DNA of 7,314 nt from the NCBI GenBank assembly GCA_009776495.1, contig WRNS01000041.1, forward strand, positions 1 to 7,314. Direction: 5' to 3'. Under the pieces are notes generated by a model. It was not told the origin of the DNA. It did no database searches and saw only the letters and a program-made list of their open reading frames with translations. Made by a program: the position numbers and the translations under genes. This stretch comes from Methanobrevibacter sp. (GTDB lineage Archaea > Methanobacteriota > Methanobacteria > Methanobacteriales > Methanobacteriaceae). Below are positions 1 to 6,159 of this stretch, one piece after another. Each line of letters starts with the position of its first letter. The stretch's first letter is position 1.

Positions 1-52
1 TATAAAATACATTTAAATTTAAAAAAATAATATTATTTAATTATAAAATATA

Positions 53-108
53 ATTTAATTTAAAAAGTATATTTAAGTTATTAATAATATATTTAATTTA
101 AAAAGTAT
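53..108. repeat. 18-bp direct repeat, 38-bp period
   Basis: ATTTAATTTAAAAAGTAT occurs at 53-70 and again, identical, at 91-108. The 20 bp between the copies are not clearly related to each other. The sequence is AT-rich, so part of the match could be chance, but the identical 18-mer including AAAAGTAT suggests a decayed tandem duplication like others in this window. Confidence 0.5.
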
Positions 109-155
109 TTATAATTAGAAAAAATTTCAAAATTTAGTAATTTTTAATGAAATAA

Positions 156-173
156 AATCTAGTAAACTAGATT
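156..173. other. short perfect inverted repeat
   Basis: Arms AATCTAG (156-162) and CTAGATT (167-173) form a 7-bp stem around a 4-nt loop, TAAA. It is one of the few G/C-containing elements in this stretch. It could be an operator or the remains of a terminator for a gene left of the window. No T-run follows directly, so a terminator role is weak. Confidence 0.35.
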
Positions 174-286
174 ATGTAAACTTTGTTTTTATAACTTATA
201 TACTTTGTGAATTTTATTAATTGTAATTTCAATAGTTTTTATTTAAAAATTATCTAAATCATTTTTTCAATGATAAAAATAGAAAT

Positions 287-417
287 ATTAAAATTAAAAT
301 TTAAAATAATTAACACTTAAAAAAAAAATTAAAATTAAAATTTAAAATAATTAACACTTAAAAAAAAAATTAAAATTAAAATTTAAAATAATTAACACTT
401 AAAAGAAAAATTAAAAT
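287..417. repeat. 41-bp tandem repeat, three copies plus a partial
   Basis: Copies lie at 287-327, 328-368 and 369-409, with an 8-nt fourth start at 410-417. Copies 1 and 2 are identical and copy 3 differs by one A-to-G change near its end. Each contains the landmark TTAACACTT (TAACAC at 311, 352 and 393). The array ends 8 nt before the start codon at 426, so any transcript of that gene starting upstream would carry repeats in its leader. Near-identity of the copies points to recent expansion. Confidence 0.93.
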
Positions 418-425
418 GGAAAATT

Positions 426-1427
426 ATGAAACTTATATACAAAAAGCCATCAAAGGAAACAATGATAGCCATGGGGAAAGTAGCTGAGAATCCACAGCTA
501 TTAGAAAAGGAAAATAGTTATTTAAGTTATGCTGAAAGTAAAATTATATCTAAAACAAAACATATCCATGGGAAAGTTGTGAATAGTGGAAATGCAGCTA
601 TTTTAGTAGCTATGAATGCTATTAAAGGACCAATATTAATTCCAGATCAAGGAGCTTGGCATGGATTTAAGCAAATAGCTAAATTTTTAAATAAAGAAAT
701 TATCATTTTCAAAACAGATTTAGGTTTAATCACTATAAAAAATTTAGATGATGTGTTAACCCAAAATAAACACATAGCATCAAATGATAACGATGTAGCT
801 ATATTTTTAACAAGTTTTGCAGCTTACAGTGCAGAACAACCAATAGCTGAAATATCTAATTGGTGTAGGAACAACGGTGTGCTGCTTGTTGAAGATGCTT
901 CTGGAGCTATAACAGACCCTAAAGAAAAATTAGCAAATGGAATTTACTCTGATATTATTGTTTGTTCCACTAATTCTCCAAAAGTTGTAAATGTTGGAGA
1001 TGGAGGATTTATAACTACAAATAGAAAGGACATCTTTGAGGATTCTAGACTCTTACTAAATATTTGTAAATCAAACAATATTACAAATAAAGGAATATCC
1101 ACAGAGTTGGATTTTTCACAAGATAATTTAAAAAAAACCATTGAAGCTACTACATACATTAAAAACAATCTTGATAATGTTATCCATCAAAATAAAAGAG
1201 GAACTAATATTCTATTGAAAAGTAAAAATCCACACATTTTAGCTAAAAATTTAAAAACTAGGCTTAATGTTGAAGGAAAATCAATGATAACATTATGTCC
1301 AAATTATAACAGAATAAAACAAAAAGCGATAGCTATTGAAATTAAGAATTTAGCTACAGAATCATTGATAAAGGAAAATTTAGATGAAATTATTGAAATT
1401 GTTAAAAGATATCAATCTTATTATTAA
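426..1427 (+). CDS. DegT/DnrJ/EryC1-like PLP-dependent enzyme, atypical, substrate unknown
   Basis: This 333-residue protein looks like a fold-type I PLP enzyme of the DegT/DnrJ/EryC1/StrS group, soluble and cytoplasmic, with no signal peptide or membrane segment. Visible landmarks are a phosphate-binding-like turn, NSGNAAILVAM (53-63); VEDASG (155-160), where Asp157 should contact the pyridine nitrogen of PLP; and STNSPKVVNVGDGGF (181-195), where Lys186 is the likely Schiff-base lysine. The residues differ from typical sugar aminotransferases: VEDASGA instead of the usual EDAAQA type, and GDGG instead of GEGG. It is also shorter than the usual 370-400 residues, mainly at the C-terminus. The start at 426 has only a weak ribosome binding site (GGA, 418-420). 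In-frame Met13 (462) has a better one (AAAGGA, 452-457), but starting there would drop residues that look like part of the domain. The gene converges on the cupin gene. The substrate cannot be inferred, and neighbouring lysine genes are not evidence that it acts in that pathway. Confidence 0.7.
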   Translation: MKLIYKKPSKETMIAMGKVAENPQLLEKENSYLSYAESKIISKTKHIHGKVVNSGNAAILVAMNAIKGPILIPDQGAWHGFKQIAKFLNKEIIIFKTDLGLITIKNLDDVLTQNKHIASNDNDVAIFLTSFAAYSAEQPIAEISNWCRNNGVLLVEDASGAITDPKEKLANGIYSDIIVCSTNSPKVVNVGDGGFITTNRKDIFEDSRLLLNICKSNNITNKGISTELDFSQDNLKKTIEATTYIKNNLDNVIHQNKRGTNILLKSKNPHILAKNLKTRLNVEGKSMITLCPNYNRIKQKAIAIEIKNLATESLIKENLDEIIEIVKRYQSYY

Positions 1428-1436
1428 TATTTTAGA

Positions 1437-1470
1437 ATTTTTTAAAATCAAATAAAAAATCAAAGATTTT
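1437..1470. terminator. likely bidirectional terminator between convergent genes
   Basis: The 44-bp gap between the PLP-enzyme gene and the cupin gene contains a T6 run on the + strand (1437-1442) and a hairpin with arms AAAATC (1456-1461) and GATTTT (1465-1470) around an AAA loop. Read on the - strand, the hairpin directly follows the cupin stop codon and runs into T6 (1454-1459). Archaeal termination mostly depends on T-runs, so each strand has a plausible signal. Confidence 0.5.
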
Positions 1471-1471
1471 A

Positions 1472-1810
1472 TCATATTTTTCCAGTATTTTTCTTGTTCA
1501 ATGTACCTTCAAGATTAATAATCAGACATTTAACTAATGACTTACAAACTGGCCGATGAAGTATTCCCTTTGGAATTATGATCATATCCCCTTGAAACAT
1601 CGAAACTATACCATCTTCTAGTTCCATGTCAAAGGTACCTTCTATCACATAAAATAACTCGTCGGAATCTTCATGAACATGAAAATCTAATGTGCGATTT
1701 TCAACTTGTACAACATTTAGAATATGATAGTTTAATTTGCCAATTTCAGTATATTGAAACAATTTAGAAACCTTTTCCACAGTTTTTTCCAAATTCACCT
1801 TTTCTATCAT
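1472..1810 (-). CDS. small single-domain cupin protein
   Basis: This 112-residue protein is a single cupin beta-barrel with both conserved motifs. Motif 1 is HVHEDSDELFYVIEG (44-58) and motif 2 is GDMIIIPKGILH (74-85). The four usual metal ligands, His44, His46, Glu51 and His85, are all present, so it probably binds a divalent metal. Cupins range from sugar isomerases and dioxygenases to sensors and storage folds, and nothing here fixes the activity. The start at 1810 is supported by an AGGAG site (1820-1824, - strand) 9 nt upstream. It lies 151 bp downstream of Cgi121 on the same strand. That gap contains AT repeats, a TATA-like stretch and a palindrome, so it may have its own promoter. No functional link to Cgi121 is known or visible. 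Confidence 0.85.
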   Translation of the reverse strand: MIEKVNLEKTVEKVSKLFQYTEIGKLNYHILNVVQVENRTLDFHVHEDSDELFYVIEGTFDMELEDGIVSMFQGDMIIIPKGILHRPVCKSLVKCLIINLEGTLNKKNTGKI

Positions 1811-1835
1811 AAACTAGCTCTCCTATTCTTATTTA

Positions 1836-1847
1836 ATTTGATCAAAT
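1836..1847. promoter_or_regulatory. 12-bp perfect palindrome upstream of the cupin gene
   Basis: ATTTGATCAAAT is a perfect palindrome 25 bp upstream of the cupin start codon. On the - strand a TATA-like TTTTTTATAATC stretch lies further upstream (about 1885-1896). The palindrome would therefore sit in the early transcript or just past the transcription start, a common place for a repressor operator. This is position-based inference only. Confidence 0.35.
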
Positions 1848-1889
1848 CCACTTATTTAACACAGTATCAATTGAATGAAAATAGATTAT

Positions 1890-1953
1890 AAAAAAAAATT
1901 ATAGTAAAAATTATTGAAAAAAATTATAATAAAAATTATAGAAAAAATTATAA
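1890..1953. repeat. degenerate 12-13 bp tandem repeat
   Basis: About five copies of a unit of the form (T)AAAAATTATA(A/G) follow one another, with boundaries near 1904/1905, 1916/1917, 1929/1930 and 1941/1942. The alternating ends (AG or TG, then AA) suggest a 25-bp higher-order unit. The array lies between the Cgi121 stop codon and the cupin promoter region. It is AT-only except for the G positions, so its boundaries are approximate. Confidence 0.6.
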
Positions 1954-1961
1954 TAACAATT

Positions 1962-2498
1962 TTACAATTCTACAATTAATTCTGTAATTCTATCGATTAA
2001 TATGTCTTCAATACTCATAAGATCCTGTTCTTTCTTTGAGATATTGTATATATCTTTTAAATCATGAGTTGAGTTTATAACATTATCATCTCTAAGAAAG
2101 ATATTATTTAAATCATCTATAAAATTATCTGGACAATTAATAAAAACAGCAACTATATTCATTTTACCAATTTTAAGTCCAAGAATATCAAGAGCCTTAG
2201 ATATTTGTCTTTGAGCTGATAACCTAACACAAATCTCTATACCTAAATCATTAGCAATATTTTCTCCTCTTTTGAAAGCATTAATACTGTGAACAACTCC
2301 ATGTAAAAGATGATTTTTTCCAGCTATTGCACTTGCATCCATTAGTTGAATAATACATCCTTCACAACCATGGCTTATAGAATTAACTTTTTCCAATGTT
2401 TCTTGAATGTTAACAATTTTTGTTTTAAACCCAGCTATTTTTATATTTTCTTCAATTTTTAAAAGACTTAAAAAGTTTGAATCTATAATCTTTGTCAA
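1962..2498 (-). CDS. cgi121: KEOPS complex subunit Cgi121
   Basis: The 178-residue product matches the Cgi121 (TPRKB in animals) family. The diagnostic core is residues 53-109: MDASAIAGKNHLLHGVVHS, then INAFKRGENIANDLGIEIC, then SAQRQISKALDILGLK, including the hallmark SAQRQI (94-99). In archaea Cgi121 joins Bud32, Kae1 and Pcc1 in KEOPS, which makes the t6A37 modification of ANN-decoding tRNAs. The subunit is known to contact the tRNA 3' CCA end and to support Bud32. The protein is soluble. The start is TTG at 2498: no ATG or GTG lies in frame between it and an upstream TAA, and a GTGAT binding site is at the right distance. A CxxC pair (Cys45, Cys48) in CEGC just before the core is unusual to my eye. 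The gene is divergent from lysC across 237 bp, and no other KEOPS gene is in the window. Confidence 0.9.
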   Translation of the reverse strand: MTKIIDSNFLSLLKIEENIKIAGFKTKIVNIQETLEKVNSISHGCEGCIIQLMDASAIAGKNHLLHGVVHSINAFKRGENIANDLGIEICVRLSAQRQISKALDILGLKIGKMNIVAVFINCPDNFIDDLNNIFLRDDNVINSTHDLKDIYNISKKEQDLMSIEDILIDRITELIVEL

Positions 2499-2501
2499 AA
2501 T

Positions 2502-2506
2502 ATCAC
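2502..2506 (-). promoter_or_regulatory. ribosome binding site that fixes the TTG start of cgi121
   Basis: On the - strand GTGAT lies 3 nt before TTG. It matches the 3' half of the archaeal consensus AGGAGGTGAT, complementary to the 16S rRNA end. An in-frame TAA lies just upstream and no ATG intervenes, so TTG is the only sensible start for the full domain. Confidence 0.6.
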
Positions 2507-2547
2507 TTATCTCGTATTAATCGATTTATTAAGATAGGTTATTTATA

Positions 2548-2555
2548 ATTATAAA
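2548..2555 (-). promoter_or_regulatory. candidate TATA box for cgi121
   Basis: On the - strand the sequence reads TTTATAAT within ATATATTTATAATTATAAAT. A start about 25 nt downstream would fall near 2525 and give a short leader before the TTG at 2498. The surroundings are so AT-rich that other TATA-like positions are possible. Confidence 0.35.
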
Positions 2556-2570
2556 TATATTATTATAATA

Positions 2571-2643
2571 AATTTTTCTTTAAAATCATGGAAAAATATT
2601 TTTGTTTTTATCCTCAAATTATAATTTTTCTCTCTAAAATCAT
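2571..2643. repeat. direct repeat just upstream of the lysC TATA box
   Basis: AATTTTTCTTTAAAATCAT (2571-2589) recurs as AATTTTTC followed by TCTCTAAAATCAT (2623-2643), the same apart from a 2-nt insertion and one change. The shared elements are AATTTTTCT and TAAAATCAT. The second copy ends directly against the candidate lysC TATA box, so the pair could be a regulator site for lysC. Confidence 0.5.
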
Positions 2644-2644
2644 A

Positions 2645-2653
2645 TTATATATA
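2645..2653 (+). promoter_or_regulatory. candidate TATA box for lysC
   Basis: TTATATATA is the best archaeal TATA match in the divergent region on the + strand. Transcription would start about 25 nt downstream, near 2675, in or beside a short AAT microsatellite (2667-2681), leaving a leader of about 60 nt. No G/C-rich BRE is visible. Confidence 0.45.
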
Positions 2654-2720
2654 AATATATGAATAACAATAATAATAATAACTAATATTATAAATATTTA
2701 TGATTAGTAATTCAGAATAA

Positions 2721-2730
2721 AGGTTGTGAG
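2721..2730 (+). promoter_or_regulatory. extended ribosome binding site of lysC
   Basis: AGGTTGTGAG matches AGGAGGTGAT at 7 of 10 positions (AGG and GTGA) and ends 5 nt before the lysC ATG, which supports the start at 2736. Confidence 0.5.
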
Positions 2731-2735
2731 AATTA

Positions 2736-3953
2736 ATGGAAATAATAGTAGCCAAGTTTGGTGGAACTTCTATTGGAAATGGGGAAAAAATTAGGAAAGC
2801 CGCTCAATCAGTTGTGAATGAACATATGAAAGGTAATAAAGTTGTTGTAGTAGTGTCTGCAATTAACAAAACAACTGATGATCTTATAAAGATAATTGAA
2901 GATTCTTCCAAGTCAAATATCGCAGATAAACAAATGGCAGAAATATTATCCATGGGTGAAATGACAAGTGTAAGAGTATTTTCATCAGTCATTGAATCAT
3001 TAGGAGTTAAATCAGAATATATCGATCCTTTTAATGAAAAATGGCCTATCATAACAGACAATAACCTTTTAGAAGCTAAAATAGACTTTGAAGCCTCAGA
3101 GTTAAAGTCTAAAGAATTAATGAAAATATTAGACCAAGGGATTATCCCAGTAATGTGTGGATTTTTAGGTAAAGATAATAATGGAGTAATTACGACATTA
3201 GGACGAGGTGGAAGTGATATTACTGCTTTCCTCTTAGGACATTGCCTAAGTGCTGATGAAGTGATAATAGTTACTGATGTAAAAGGAGTAATGTCTACTG
3301 ATCCTAACAAAATTGAAGATGCTCAAAAGTTAGATAAAATTTCGGTTGAAGAAATGGTAGATTTAGCTACTCATGGAGCTGAAGTACTGCATCCTCATGC
3401 TTTAAAGTATAAAAATCCCGCCATAAACGCCAAAATAATTAGCTACGAAAATGGTGATTTATCAAACCCTGGAACCAAAATCATAGGCCCTCATGAAGGT
3501 GAAATGATGAAAACTTCAATGTTATATCCAGACCCCATTTCAGTTTTAGCTATAGTTGGGGAAAATATGCTTAAAAAAACTGGATTACTATCCGATTTAA
3601 CAGGAATTCTTGCAAAAAATAATATTAATATATTTGGTATTTCTGCAGGGCAAAATTCTATCACAATATTTGTTAATAAAAAAAATGCTTTAGAAGCACA
3701 TAAATTGTTACATGATTTAGTGATAAATAATGATGTTTTAAGTTCTCTCTCATTAGGGAGGGTAATAGCTATGTTAACATTATCAAGTCCTGAATTTATT
3801 GAAACCCCAGGAATCATCTCTGATATTACCGATCCACTTAGAAAAAATAACATAAATATTGTTGAAATATCGTCTTCACAAACAGCAGTTGTAGTTTTTG
3901 TTGATTGGAAAGATGGTAAAAAAGCGTTTGAACTTGTAAAGAATGTTTTATAA
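2736..3953 (+). CDS. lysC: aspartate kinase
   Basis: This 405-residue enzyme phosphorylates L-aspartate to 4-aspartyl phosphate with ATP (EC 2.7.2.4), the committed step to lysine, threonine and methionine. The amino acid kinase domain covers about 1-255: KFGGTS (7-12) at the N-terminus, GRGGSDITAFLLG (156-168), VTDVKGVMSTDP (179-190) for nucleotide binding, and ATHGAEVLHPHAL (211-223). Two C-terminal ACT domains follow (about 268-333 and 345-405), the usual site of feedback binding by lysine or threonine; which one acts here cannot be told. There is no homoserine dehydrogenase domain, so it is the monofunctional type. Its length is normal for the family. It is the first gene of the cluster, 114 bp ahead of dapA, with a good ribosome binding site and a candidate promoter. 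Confidence 0.96.
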   Translation: MEIIVAKFGGTSIGNGEKIRKAAQSVVNEHMKGNKVVVVVSAINKTTDDLIKIIEDSSKSNIADKQMAEILSMGEMTSVRVFSSVIESLGVKSEYIDPFNEKWPIITDNNLLEAKIDFEASELKSKELMKILDQGIIPVMCGFLGKDNNGVITTLGRGGSDITAFLLGHCLSADEVIIVTDVKGVMSTDPNKIEDAQKLDKISVEEMVDLATHGAEVLHPHALKYKNPAINAKIISYENGDLSNPGTKIIGPHEGEMMKTSMLYPDPISVLAIVGENMLKKTGLLSDLTGILAKNNINIFGISAGQNSITIFVNKKNALEAHKLLHDLVINNDVLSSLSLGRVIAMLTLSSPEFIETPGIISDITDPLRKNNINIVEISSSQTAVVVFVDWKDGKKAFELVKNVL

Positions 3954-3987
3954 AAATTAATCGATTTTTAAATCTTAAAAAAAAAAA

Positions 3988-4018
3988 ATAAAATTTTAAT
4001 AAATAAAAAAAATTTTAT
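3988..4018 (+). terminator. weak inverted repeat in the lysC-dapA spacer
   Basis: ATAAAATTTT (3988-3997) and AAAATTTTAT (4009-4018) could pair as a 10-bp A/U stem with an 11-nt loop. The 114-bp spacer is otherwise featureless A/T. Such a stem has low stability and may be chance, so it does not prove that lysC and dapA are separate transcripts. Confidence 0.2.
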
Positions 4019-4067
4019 GATAATAAATAAATAATAAATTTATCAAAATATTTTTAGAGGGAAAAAT

Positions 4068-4970
4068 ATGAATTTAGAAGGAACAATTGTAGCTATGATT
4101 ACACCTTTCACGTCAGATGATAAAATAGATGAAGAAGGATATAGATCTAATATTAACTTCCTTATTGAAAACGGTGTTGATGGATTATTAGCTGCAGGAA
4201 CAACTGGCGAGTCAGCGACAATTACTCATGAAGAACAAAGGCGATTGATTGAGATACTGGTGGAAGAAACCGACGGTAGAGTAGCTACGATTGCTGGTGC
4301 TGGAAGTAATTCGACAAAAGAAGCATTGGGATTAGTTCAGTTTGCAGAAGATACTGGAGCAGACTTTGCTTTGGTTATCACTCCATATTATAATAAACCT
4401 CAGCCTCATGGACTTATAGAACATTATAAAACTATGAATGATAATACTGATATTCCTATAATTATTTATAATGTTCCTTCACGTACAGGAACAGATATTG
4501 ATGTGGAAACAATAGCTTCTGTAGCAAAAATGGATAACATAGTATCTATTAAAGAAGCTAATCCTGATTTAGATAAAGTTTCTAAACTTCATAAAAGATT
4601 AATCAATGATGATTTAGAAGATTGTTTTTCTATTCTTTCAGGAAATGATGATTTAACAGTGCCTATGATGTCCTTAGGAGCTAAAGGAGTCATTAGTGTA
4701 CTTGCAAATGTAGATCCTTTAAGAATGAGTAGTATGGTTAATAATTGCTTAGATGGAAGCTATAGTAAAGCTATGGATTTACACTATGAATTATATGATC
4801 TTATGAAAATACTATTCATAGAAAGTAATCCAGCCCCTGCAAAAGAAGCTTTGAATATATTAAACAGACCAGCAGGTCATTTAAGATTACCTCTCGCTCC
4901 TTTAAAAAAGGAGAATAAAGAAGCTTTAAATAAAATTTTAAAAGAATTAAAATTGACTAATCAAAAATAA
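4068..4970 (+). CDS. dapA: 4-hydroxy-tetrahydrodipicolinate synthase
   Basis: This 300-residue class I aldolase-type TIM barrel condenses pyruvate with aspartate 4-semialdehyde to give 4-hydroxy-tetrahydrodipicolinate (EC 4.3.3.7), the first step specific to lysine. All key residues are present, one position later than in the E. coli enzyme: the GTTGES loop (44-49) with Thr45 and Thr46, Tyr108 in PYYNKP (106-111), Tyr134 in IIYNVPSRTG with Arg139 for the substrate carboxylate, and Schiff-base Lys162 in SIKEA. The complete set argues against the related N-acetylneuraminate lyase and KDG aldolase families. The start at 4068 is supported by AGAGGG (4056-4061). The enzyme is cytoplasmic and probably a homotetramer by family. 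It uses the product of Asd, encoded two genes downstream, and feeds DapB, encoded next. Confidence 0.96.
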   Translation: MNLEGTIVAMITPFTSDDKIDEEGYRSNINFLIENGVDGLLAAGTTGESATITHEEQRRLIEILVEETDGRVATIAGAGSNSTKEALGLVQFAEDTGADFALVITPYYNKPQPHGLIEHYKTMNDNTDIPIIIYNVPSRTGTDIDVETIASVAKMDNIVSIKEANPDLDKVSKLHKRLINDDLEDCFSILSGNDDLTVPMMSLGAKGVISVLANVDPLRMSSMVNNCLDGSYSKAMDLHYELYDLMKILFIESNPAPAKEALNILNRPAGHLRLPLAPLKKENKEALNKILKELKLTNQK

Positions 4971-5015
4971 GTTCTAAAAAATTATTTTTTAAAAATTTAC
5001 ATTTTAAAATTATAA

Positions 5016-5107
5016 ATTTAAAAAGAAATTGACTAAAAAAAATTTGATTAAAAAATTATATATTTAAAAAGAAATTGACTAAAAAAAATTTGATTAAAAA
5101 ATTAAAA
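5016..5107. repeat. 46-bp tandem duplication in the dapA-dapB spacer
   Basis: Two copies, 5016-5061 and 5062-5107, agree over their first 43 bp. Each contains the landmark AAAGAAATTGACTAAA. The 11-mer AAATTGACTAA also occurs in the last codons of dapA (4950-4960), so the unit may derive from the dapA 3' end. The rest of the 208-bp spacer (4971-5178) is A/T-rich and includes a TATA-like TATAATAATTATAATATAAT stretch near 5120-5145. No clear hairpin terminator is visible. Confidence 0.88.
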
Positions 5108-5178
5108 TTATTTAATTAAAATATAATAATTATAATATAATATTATAATAATAAAAAATTAATAAAGGAGTTTTATTA

Positions 5179-6000
5179 ATGATAAAAGTAGCTATAACCG
5201 GAGCCGCAGGGAGAATGGGTTCTGGAATAATTAAAAAAATTCAAGAACTAAATGATATAGAAGTAGTAGCTGCAATTGAAATGCCTAACACTCCTCTTGA
5301 AGAAAAAGATATTGGCGAAGTTATAGGTATTGGAAATATTGGGGTAAAAACTCATGGAAGTCAAAATCTTGAAAATATTCTCAAATCAGCTAATCCAGAT
5401 GTTTTAGTAGACTTTACCATAGCTAATGCTGCTTTCGAAACTGTGAAAACAGCTACTAAATTAGGAATTAATCTTGTAGTGGGAACAACAGGATTCAGTG
5501 AGGAACAATTGAAAAAAATTACAAATATGGTTACAGAATCAAACATTAAAGCTGTTATCTCTTCTAACATGGCAATAGGTGTTAATGTTTTCTTTAAAAT
5601 TTTAAAAGATTTAACTCCAATATTAAATGACTTTGATATAGAAATTATAGAATCTCATCATAATAAAAAGAAAGATGCCCCTTCAGGAACAGCTAAAACT
5701 GCATTTGAAGTAATAGCTAAAGAGTTAAATAGAAACACCAAAGAAGTGGCTGTATTTGGTAGAGAAGGAATAGTTGGTGAGAGAACTAAAGAAGAAATCG
5801 GTTTACACGCAATTCGTGGTGGAGATATTGTGGGAGAACATACTGTAATGTATGTAGGTGAAGGAGAAAGATTAGAAATAAACCACAGAGCTCATACCCG
5901 TGAAGTCTTTATAGCTGGAGTTATAAGATCATTAAGGTTTATTAATGATGCAAAGCCTGGGAAAGTTAGCGATATGGGAGATGTTTTAGGAATTTCTTAA
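5179..6000 (+). CDS. dapB: 4-hydroxy-tetrahydrodipicolinate reductase
   Basis: This 273-residue enzyme reduces the DapA product to tetrahydrodipicolinate with NAD(P)H (EC 1.17.1.8). The N-terminal Rossmann domain begins VAITGAAGRMGSG (4-16), with GTTG at 102-105 and SSNMAIGVN at 128-136. The catalytic stretch ESHHNKKKDAPSGTA (158-172) carries the His160/His161 pair and Lys164, matching His159, His160 and Lys163 of E. coli. The C-terminal domain ends with the family pattern HRAHTREVF then AGVIRSLRFI. Its length is normal. The start at 5179 has a strong AGGAG (5166-5170) 8 nt upstream. It lies 208 bp after dapA and 162 bp before asd, both spacers holding tandem repeats. In Methanobacteriales the product is expected to go on through LL-diaminopimelate aminotransferase (DapL), which is not encoded here. 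Confidence 0.96.
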   Translation: MIKVAITGAAGRMGSGIIKKIQELNDIEVVAAIEMPNTPLEEKDIGEVIGIGNIGVKTHGSQNLENILKSANPDVLVDFTIANAAFETVKTATKLGINLVVGTTGFSEEQLKKITNMVTESNIKAVISSNMAIGVNVFFKILKDLTPILNDFDIEIIESHHNKKKDAPSGTAKTAFEVIAKELNRNTKEVAVFGREGIVGERTKEEIGLHAIRGGDIVGEHTVMYVGEGERLEINHRAHTREVFIAGVIRSLRFINDAKPGKVSDMGDVLGIS

Positions 6001-6087
6001 TATTAAAAAGATTAATATTATTTTTAATTATTAATGTAAGATAAAATTTAATTAATATTAGTTTTGATAATGTTTTAATAATTTGGC

Positions 6088-6152
6088 ATGATAAATTTCA
6101 TAATTTCGGTGTGATAAATTTCATATTTGGCATGATAAATTTCATAATTTAG
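6088..6152 (+). other. two overlapping mini reading frames in the asd leader
   Basis: ATG at 6088 opens an 8-codon frame (MINFIISV) ending at TGA 6112-6114. GTG at 6111 opens a 13-codon frame (MINFIFGMINFII) ending at TAG 6150-6152. They overlap by GTGA, the classic start-stop overlap, and the second stop overlaps the asd ribosome binding site. asd also begins ATGATAAAT (Met-Ile-Asn). The first ATG has no good binding site, and the frames could simply be a product of the repeat, so translation is unproven. Confidence 0.25.
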
Positions 6153-6159
6153 GTGTGAT
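6151..6159 (+). promoter_or_regulatory. ribosome binding site of asd, inside the last repeat copy
   Basis: AGGTGTGAT lies 3 nt before the asd ATG. Its GTGAT part matches the anti-Shine-Dalgarno complement at the same 3-nt distance seen for cgi121. A second GGTGTGAT, in the previous repeat copy (6109-6116), has no start codon at matching distance. Confidence 0.6.

Larger units (their letters stand above)
1..425. other. AT-rich non-coding region before the first gene
   Basis: No reading frame of convincing length or composition is present on either strand. The stretch is almost pure A and T and holds three structured elements, listed separately: an 18-bp direct repeat (53-108), a short perfect inverted repeat (156-173) and a 41-bp tandem repeat (287-417). 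A TATA-like sequence, CTTATATA, lies at 195-202. If used, it would give a 5' leader of about 200 nt for the gene at 426, so its role is uncertain. No tRNA, rRNA or recognisable structured RNA was seen. Confidence 0.7.

Noticed and set aside
287..417. CRISPR array suggested by regular repeats
   Set aside because: The copies are directly adjacent with no unique spacers, the unit is low-complexity A/T, and there are no cas genes.
426..1427. LL-diaminopimelate aminotransferase (DapL), which would complete the nearby pathway
   Set aside because: The motifs and short length fit a DegT-like protein, not the class I/II aminotransferase pattern of DapL. Proximity alone is not enough.
2592..2603. AAAAATATTTTT palindrome in the cgi121-lysC region
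   Set aside because: A pure A/T palindrome of this size is common by chance in such DNA and sits at no informative distance from either gene.
2499..2735. Lysine riboswitch upstream of lysC
   Set aside because: The region lacks the G/C-containing helices and conserved core of the L-box, and this class is not expected in methanogens.
2804..3310. Antisense reading frame of 168 codons inside lysC
   Set aside because: It lies entirely within a strongly supported gene, has no recognisable domain, and its composition mirrors the codon pattern of lysC.
3491..3853. Antisense reading frame of 120 codons in the ACT-domain part of lysC
   Set aside because: It is a shadow of lysC with no recognisable motif.
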